35,516 nt of DNA, taken from contig CAJFOL010000073.1 in the NCBI GenBank assembly GCA_904397185.1, positions 1-35,516 of the forward strand, read 5' to 3'. This stretch comes from an uncultured Clostridia bacterium. GTDB lineage: Bacteria; Bacillota; Clostridia; Christensenellales; UBA1242. This document shows, piece by piece, positions 20,401 to 29,400 of the stretch (positions are counted from its first letter, which is position 1; each line of letters starts with the position of its first letter). The notes below the pieces were generated by a model that saw nothing but the letters and a program-made list of their open reading frames with translations, searched no databases and was not told the DNA's origin. Made by a program: the position numbers and the translations under genes.

Positions 20401-23400
20401 AGTAACCACCGACATACATATTAGTAAAGTTTGTGTTTCTAAATGAATCGTTTTGTCTTGCAGAGCCGTCAATATTTATGAGGTTGCTATGTATAGACAT
20501 ATTTAAACCATTGACCTGCATAGTCGAACTTGTGCTTGACTGATACATTCTTCCTGCAAGCATACCTACTGATAACGAGTCAACTGATATTGGGCTGTTA
20601 TCACCTGCACTACTGCTTGTAGTAAAGTATACATTGAGTAATGAATCCGAATCTGTGAAGTCTGAAGAAGGATAGGTCACTGTATCTATAGAAACATTGA
20701 TGATTGTTGAATTGATAATCTCAGGAGCCAAAATACCTACATTTATGTTGCTTCCAGTATTAAGTGCTACTGTAGTATTGATTGGAGCATCTATATAGAT
20801 TCTGAGATTTGTAATGGTCGCTTCATTGAGTGAACCCGTTGAGAAGAGTCCTGCATTACCATTGTTTGCTGTAATCTTTATTTCAGAACCGCTTTTTGGA
20901 ACATACTCAATAACCACGTCATCTAGATAGAAGCCAGCACCAACAGATTCAATGAAACTTTGGTCAGAGATAATTCTTATCGGTCTTTCTTCGCCAGTTG
21001 TTGCATCTACTGTTGTATAGGTGTTGGTATGCCCTACTAAAGAGCCTGAGAAGTTTGATATTGGTGTATAATTGTTATTGAAATAGGTCGCTAAATCAAT
21101 ATCCACATAATTTCCTGTTGTATCCTCTGCATCTGCACTTACAAGTCCACGAACGATGATTGTAATATCACTGTTTGGTGATTGCATGATATCAAAAGCA
21201 CGTTCGATACTTTCATCATAAGCATCAAGGTATATGACATTGCTTACTCTTTGATATTGAATTGATGGGAACAAGTCATCGGTTGGATGAGTCCAGTTTT
21301 CTGTGTTCCAAACACCTGAACTTAAGAATCCTTGTTGAGTGAAGGTATGTCCGATTGCCGAAGAGGTATAGTTGATTGGTGAATTGATTGCATAAACGTA
21401 GTTTGTTTCGTAGAGGGTATTGTCTTCTATACTGCTATCAACGTCACCGAACAAGTTGAGTGACATTATATTGCCATTGAATGTGTAACTTTCGTAAAAT
21501 GCTACCGTTGGGGATAGTATTGAGCCTTGTCCTGCATCTCCTTCATTTGAAAGCCTTATAAGGTTAAGGTATGGTGTATAGTTGCTGTCATTTAGATTTG
21601 TATATACCCACTTTCCGCTTTCTCCAAGGTCAAAGGATGAACCTAAAATCAAGTTTGTCTTGAAAGTCTCTGAAACATTGATTGAAGAGTTAAAGGTCAA
21701 GTAACTATTTGCATTATAATCATAATTTGAAATATAATTCAAAGCATTTACTGCCATAAGGGCAATTCGTCCACTCCCGTAGTTGGCACCAATAATACCA
21801 CCCGCTGTCATAACTCCGCTTTCGCCGTCTTGTCTTGCTCTGACATCGCCTGTTGCGAAGACTTCGTTGATAAAGTATTTAGTATAAATTTCTTGGTCAT
21901 CCCCTAGAAGTTCTGCCTCTGCTTGGTAGGTGTTGGCACTTGATAGGTTAATACCACCTATGATACCACCTGCGAAATTAGATGCCATGCTTACAACGTT
22001 GAGTTTTGAGTAGGATATTTCCATACGTCCGCTCTCTACATAACCTACAAGTCCACCAATATATTCTTGATTATATGAACTGTTATCAAGATAGAAAAGG
22101 TTTGTTGCACCTCTTTCAGTACTATTGTCTCCAGTGTAGAAACTAGACATATTGTTTTCAATCTCACTTTGAGTTGAATCATCATAGACTGCGAAAATTC
22201 TACTCAAACTGCCGAATGACTGTCCTATAGCACCACCAGCAAAGAACTTGGTCGCTATAATATGTGATTGTGTGTTGTCGCTGTCTGCCTCAATTGTTAT
22301 TCCAGCATCACGTACATTTGTTTGGTAGGCTGTTAAACCAAATATACCGCCTGCCACTTGTCCTTGTACGTAAACTCTACCGCTCACTCTTATGTTGTTT
22401 ATGGTAAAGTTTTCGGCTTGATTTATGTTGAAGCCATCAAGTAATGTCGTGAAGTGGTCAGCATAGCCTACAACACTACCTGCATACGAATATACACTTA
22501 AAGTGTTTACTAATGGAGATGAAACCACTGTAGAATTGTTAAGATTATTTCTTATTTCATTTCGTATAGTCCTGATACTTTCAGTTGTGAAGTAATCATT
22601 TGAATCATATCTATCGGCTATAACATTAGGATTTGTCACTGTTATATTTTTGATTACACTGTTGCCAAAAGATAGACCTACAAGTCCACCTACAAAGTTT
22701 AGACCATTTACCTGACTATCATCACTGAATGAAATGTCAATACCTACAAGGATTGAGTCCTTTGCATAACCTGCAAGTCCTCCCACCATGGTTATATCAC
22801 CAGCAATAACTTGGTCTATCTCTAAGTTAAGGTTGCTCACAAGTGGAGTTGAACCGTTCCTGCTCTCGAGTGATGCAAAGAGTCCGTAAGCGACACCCTC
22901 TCCCTCTGATGCTATTGAAAGATTTGAAATTGTAAAGCCATTTGCATACAATCTTCCTGAGAATGATTTGCTGACTGATGGAAGAGTTATTGAAGTGCTT
23001 AAATCAGAAAGGTTGACATCACCGACAAGTCTGTATGTACCCCAAATTGAATAACTATTGAAGTATTGTCCTTCATAAGAAGAAGTTGACAAGCCCATTG
23101 CATCTACAAAATCTTGGGCATTTGCAATTAAGATTGGGTTGTTTGAAGAGCCTAGCGAAGTGTTAATCTCTCTTGTTGAATCTGTGAACTGCAAGATTGC
23201 ATACGGAAGAACGTACTCGCCTTGGTCGTCTACACCTACCACCCCGCCTACTTCACTGCCTTCTGCGATGTATGATACATATCTATGAGAGTATGTCTTA
23301 ATATTTGGCTCTATGAGTTTTATACCCTCGCCTACAACATTGCTCCAAATGCCATCATATTCAGAATCAGCAATAGCAAAGCCATAGAAATATGTTGAAT

Positions 23401-26400
23401 TTTCTGGGTCTGGTATCAGAATAGCACCTGTGCTATAGAGTGCCTCATTTGAACTATCTGATGCCTCTTCATTTCCATAGTACTGATAGTTGAAATAGTA
23501 ACAATTTGTATATGTACCATTTGCAAGCAAGTCACCACTTTCATTTACACCTGAGAAGTTCATCTGTGTGGAACGAGAATTTGCAATTTGAGATGCTGAG
23601 TAACTTGTCTCAATTGTTCCCTCATTTCTATATACGAAACCTGATGCAAGGTAAACATTAAGTGAATTTGAAGAGTTTGATATCAATATATTTGAATAAC
23701 TATCCTTGATAAGACCATTGTTGCTGTTTATAAAGCCTGCAATTATTCCGTATGCTGACTTGAGTGATGTGCCAGTATAGGCAAATTTAGCCCAGTCGTT
23801 AGTGTTAGTCTCGTCTTGTTTGCCTTCGGCATAACTTGTAAGAATAGTTCCTGAGTTTGTCCCAGCAAATCCAGAAGTATCATATGCTGTCGCTCTTGAT
23901 TGATTTTCCATATCAAGAAGTTTAACAAATGATGCTGAGATTGAGCCTGAGTTTGTAAGAACAAAACCTGCCATGTCACCTTGACCTATCATATAGAATG
24001 TATCAAGGTCTATAGTCGAGGCAAATGTATAGCCCATTGCTATAACATCGCCATTCTCGGCAACTTCCGTCCTATCTTCGCCAAGAATGGTCACCTCGTC
24101 ACCGCCTACTCGTGAGTTGGTTATATTACCAGAGTTACTTATAACAAATCCAGCCATTTGAGTTGACCAAGATGAGCCAGCGGTAAGATAAACACTCTCC
24201 GTGGTCAATGCACCACGAATAAATTTGACATTAAATCCTGATGGATTGTTATGTTCGTTTGTCGCTGGTTCTAATAGGCTTTCGCTTTGCCCTACAGCAT
24301 TACCTGTTGTATAGAAGGATACAACTTCGCTGTTTGTGATTATACCTGCATTTGATATTGCAAGTCCGGCAATATTTATTTGAACATTATTATTTAAAGC
24401 ACTGAGGTTTATAGTAAGTTGTCCACCATTGTAAATATTTACCCTAACGTTCTTTAATGTTGTGCTTTCAAGTACGTTATTAAATAGTGCGATATTCAAT
24501 TCGCTTGACGTTGAGGTTAAATTGAAACTTCTAATATGAATAGTATAACCATTTCCGTCAAGACTGCTGATAAGGTTTGTATTGAATGGAGTATGCTCGT
24601 CAAGTACTATATCATTCATCAAAATATAGTCATTCTGTGTTACCGTGCCTGTGTAATTTGATGGATCAAGATTTTCAAAGTCGCTTGCACTGTTTATAGA
24701 TATTGGAAGGTCCTCATCAGAATAAACACCAACTGTAACCGTGAAGTCTGTGTTGTAGGTCATAGGAGTTCCTGTAGCACTGCCGCTTGTATAGACAAAG
24801 GTTTTCAGTCTAAATTGTACTGTTTCGCCCTGTCTTGCTCCTATTATTGAAGCCTCCTCTGTGCCATTCGTATTTTCTATAAACTCAAATCTTGCACCTG
24901 CAGTGTATCTATAATTGTCTAAAACTGGGATTTCTTCGTTTCCATTTACAATATAGAAAAGTCTTTCACTTAATTTATAAGGTCTGTTATTCTCTATATC
25001 ATAGTTGATTGCATATTGAATTAAAGTTGAACTCTCTCCACTTGCATCAGTGAAAGTCTTGCTTGAAACATGATATTGATTTACCAAGAATTCTTGACGT
25101 TTTTGGAGTAATTCGCTCACCTTTGCTACACTTTCTTCGTCATTATGGTCATAAGTATAACTTTCTGGAAGAACATTGTATTCAACTTCAAATGCACTGG
25201 TAACACCTGCCCATGCATCAAGGTTGCCATTGTCGGCACCTACGATTTGTATATTGTTTGTGTCTACCTTTATATCAACCAGTGTGATAGTTGCAAAATA
25301 ATCTCGTGATTCTTTTACACCATTGATAGTCCTTGACACTTTGACAAGAAGTGACAGACTGTTGTTGCTTGAATTTACCGAGGCATTGACACCTGCTGTG
25401 ATAGATGCTGTATATGTCTTAATTCCAGTGATAGGGTCGGTAGTAGGAGTTGACAGTGAAGAGATATAAACCTCTTGAATATTGTCACCGACAAGAGTTG
25501 CACTTTCCACAACTTGGTCTTGTCTTACCTGCACTTCTACATCGACAGTCGAACCTAGTGCGACATATGATTGTGTTTCACCATCCACAAGTACCACTGG
25601 TTCTGACAAATAATTTATGGTTAAATAATAGTTTACTGTGCTTAAAAGTGTGCCTTCGCTTGTAAAGAAGGATGCGGTAAATCTTATGGTGCTATCAGAG
25701 TTTACTTGTGAACTTATTGCTGTCCTAAAGTATAGTGTACCATCATTGTTTTGGTCGCTATTTGGAGTAAATCTTATGGTGTTTGCATACACACTTACAT
25801 CAGCACCGTCATAACCTACAAAATTGTTGTTATTATTGTATGGCATAACAAGTTCAAAACTTACAGCATTTGCAACTGAGGCATTGCTATATGAGAGTTC
25901 CATGTAATCATAGTGCGCAAATGATGGGTTTGCTGTGACTTGCAAGATTGTATTGCTTCCAGGAGTGACTACACTTGTTTGGTCGCCCTTTTGGTGTACC
26001 GTACGGTAAATACCATTGTCGTTTGTCCAGTAAGAGTTTTCAACTTTGTAACTCGTAACATCAATATTTGTAAACTTTTGACGGGTAAGATTGAGCAATA
26101 CCTGTCCATTGTTGTTTCCGCTTGACAAGTCAGAACTATCAATGTTTGAATTGCTCCTAAATGTTACCACAAAATCCATATCTCTAGCAATATTGCTTCT
26201 ATAGTCAACATATACCGAGAATGATATTTCAAAAAGGTAACCATAGGTTTCTGTTTCTTCATCGAATGCATCATCTTCGTTTAAAAGTGTCACTGTCGCT
26301 GATAGGATATAGTTATTCTCGTCTGCCATATAGTCTTGTGGCAATGTATAGTGATAAACCGTTTTATTGTTCGCCGAAAGTACTTCGTCCTTTGTGATAT

Positions 26401-29400
26401 GAAGTTCATCACCATTATAAGAAATAATAGGCTGAAGATTGTCTTTATCACTCTGTGCCGTGGTGTCGACCTCTACACGAAGTGCAGCATTTGTTGATGG
26501 AGTCAAAGGTATGCTTTCGCCTGTGTAATTGAAGGATATGACACCATCAACTGGAGTTATAGTAAACGACCTACTAAACACACTATTGATTGCCGATTGA
26601 TACTCGCCGTCTGTGATAATCGCATCGACTTCAATCGAAGTTGTCACAGAGTCTTTATTGGTGCCTACCATAAATATGTTGTTGATTGGAGTGATATCTA
26701 GGCTGTTACCCACACTTGGTGTCATAGTCAATGTCATATCGTTTGCAACAAGTGAGTACTGCGAAGCAGTATTGCCTAAAAGAATTGTTGAATTTTCAAA
26801 TGTTACAGTATATTGACGTGACTTTGTCCTTTGAAGATAGGTCACTGAATTTTCTTGTATCTCATACGAATTGTTGGCATTGTCGGTGTATGAAACTATC
26901 ATTTGAGAAAGAGCATACATTACTTTGACGTCTATTGTCTTTGTATTCAAAACATCATGTTTAGAAGAAATTGTCAAGGTCACATCACCAGTGCCTACAA
27001 CTACGATGGAAGAACCTATTGTCCTCACTATTGAGGTGTCTGATGAGGTGATTATTATATTATCAGTGACATTTTCTAAGTCAAGCAACTGAGAAAGCGA
27101 GATGGTGTTGAGTTCGTTAAGGTCATTTTGTGCCGAACTTGTCAGGTCAGCCGTTCCACGTTCGACACTGTAGTAAAATAGTATTCCGCTATTTTCATTT
27201 ACCGAAAGTGACTTATAATAGCCGTCCTCATCATAGTTTTGAATCGCCCCTCCAGACACGTCAGTAACCTTCTCTTCTTGATACAAATCTCTAAAGTGAG
27301 GATTTTCATTGTTTACATATGTATAATATCCACTTCCTGATGAGATGAGATTGCCACTGTTTTCATTGTAGTATGATGAAGTGTATTCATCAAGCAGATA
27401 GTAAGACCAGTAAAAGTCAGAGTTTGAGGTGATATTTGCATATGTTGAGCCCATATCATTTCCTGCATAATATGCAACATTATCAATAACACCAAATGAG
27501 TAGTATATTCGTGTTTGCCCTGACAGTTGACCTACAATAGTACCTTTGATAGTCGCATTAATAACTGATATATTATCTTCTATATAATTATCAATATTAT
27601 AATTATAAGCATAAGAATATAATATCGAAGAGCCTTCTGTTGCCTGTCCTACGATACCACCTACAACGGCTCCAGTGAAGGTGTTATAGGCAGTTTGGGT
27701 GTCATCAGCCCTATCTGTAAGATTGTAAAATTCAACTCTTCCGTAACTGATTTCGCCGTTGTTTTGCCCTGCAATACCACCTACTGTTGCATTCTGTGCA
27801 TTGATAGTAAGACCAAGGACTGAAGAACCACTAATTGTGCCATTGTTTACACCAACAAGTCCGCCCGTCATCTCTCTTCCGTCATAATTTAATACACTTG
27901 GATAGGTTTGATAAACATCAACGGTCACATTTTCTATTGTACCGTCATTAGTATTTGCGACAAAGCCTTGTCCTGTCACTGTGCCTTGGAATGTTATATT
28001 CCTTATAATTGCATCCTCGGTCAAGGTGTTTGCAAAGTTTGCACCATTGAAGTTTATAGTAACATTTTCATCATAACCTTGAAGTCCACCACTAAATGAG
28101 TCAATAGAGACTCTAGTTGAAGAGATATCAAGGCTGTTCATTACTGTATAATATAGGCTTGGAATAATGCCATTAAACGAATTTTCATCATATATTCTAT
28201 ATGCATAATCAAAACTGCTACCATCGGCAACGGTTATCTTTATTTTCAAGAGAATATCACTAAAGTAAACCATTTCCATTTCGCCATCAAGCGAAGTGTT
28301 TGAGGTAAAGAAGGCATTGCCGACAAGGAAGTCATACCAAGTTTGTCCGTCAGACCTTAAAAGTCCTAATGCTCTAGCACTGACTTGACTTTGCACTATT
28401 TGGTCATCTACAAAGTAACTAAATATGATATTACCATTATATATTGCATCCTCTGGAAGAAGATAGATATAACCTGTTGTACCTTGTGAGATTATATCGC
28501 TTAGTGATACCCCGATTGTTCCTGTCGTAACACTGTTTACGTTGACAAAGGTATCGTTGTCAATAACATCGCCATTGTCGTCAGTTATTAAATAGGTTAT
28601 ATTGCTATTTCTTGCAGATTGTGGTGCTGTGGTAAGGATTAAATAGTATGGCTCGTCATCTCCTACTTCAAAATATATTCCATCTTCATCACTATTTTCC
28701 CAGTTAATCGAAGAAACTCTTTCTGCATTTCTAATTGTAATGTTGATAGTCGTCCACATTACGTCCAAAACTTCCTGTCCATCTTCCCCGTCAATAAGGA
28801 GTTGATAGTGAACCTCGAGTTCGTCAAAGAAGGTAAAGTCTTCATAGTTTGATATGGTTGATATTGTAAAGCGAAGTTGAGAATCTGTGATTGTTATATT
28901 TTCTATTGTATACCTACCATAATCCCACACAACCGAGTTGCTGTTTGTATGACTTTCACCCATAATTGAATTGCCAGACGAGTCTTTTACGGTAGACACA
29001 AATCTAATATTGTCAATAGATTTATATGTAATACCCGTGTTGGTAAAGTTTATAGTGATAGTCTTCTTTGTAAGGTCATCATCTCTAGTCGCAACGGTGT
29101 TTGCTGAGTAAAGATTTACCTGTCCGTCACTTGAAGGTGTGATTCTCATGCCATCTGGAGCAACATAACTTTCAATAAGTATAATTTTTATAATAGTTAC
29201 ATCGCCGTCCACACCTTTCCCTGTAAAAGTTGCAACAGCATAAGTAAAGCCTACTCCGCTCGTAATGATAGAACTATTATCCGCCGAGAAATATGCCACT
29301 GCACTGTATTTCTGCTGATTTGCTCTCGCATTTTCGATAATTTGTAAGATACCATCTTGAGTGTTTACCAAATTTTTAAACACGTCAAGTGTCATGGTTT

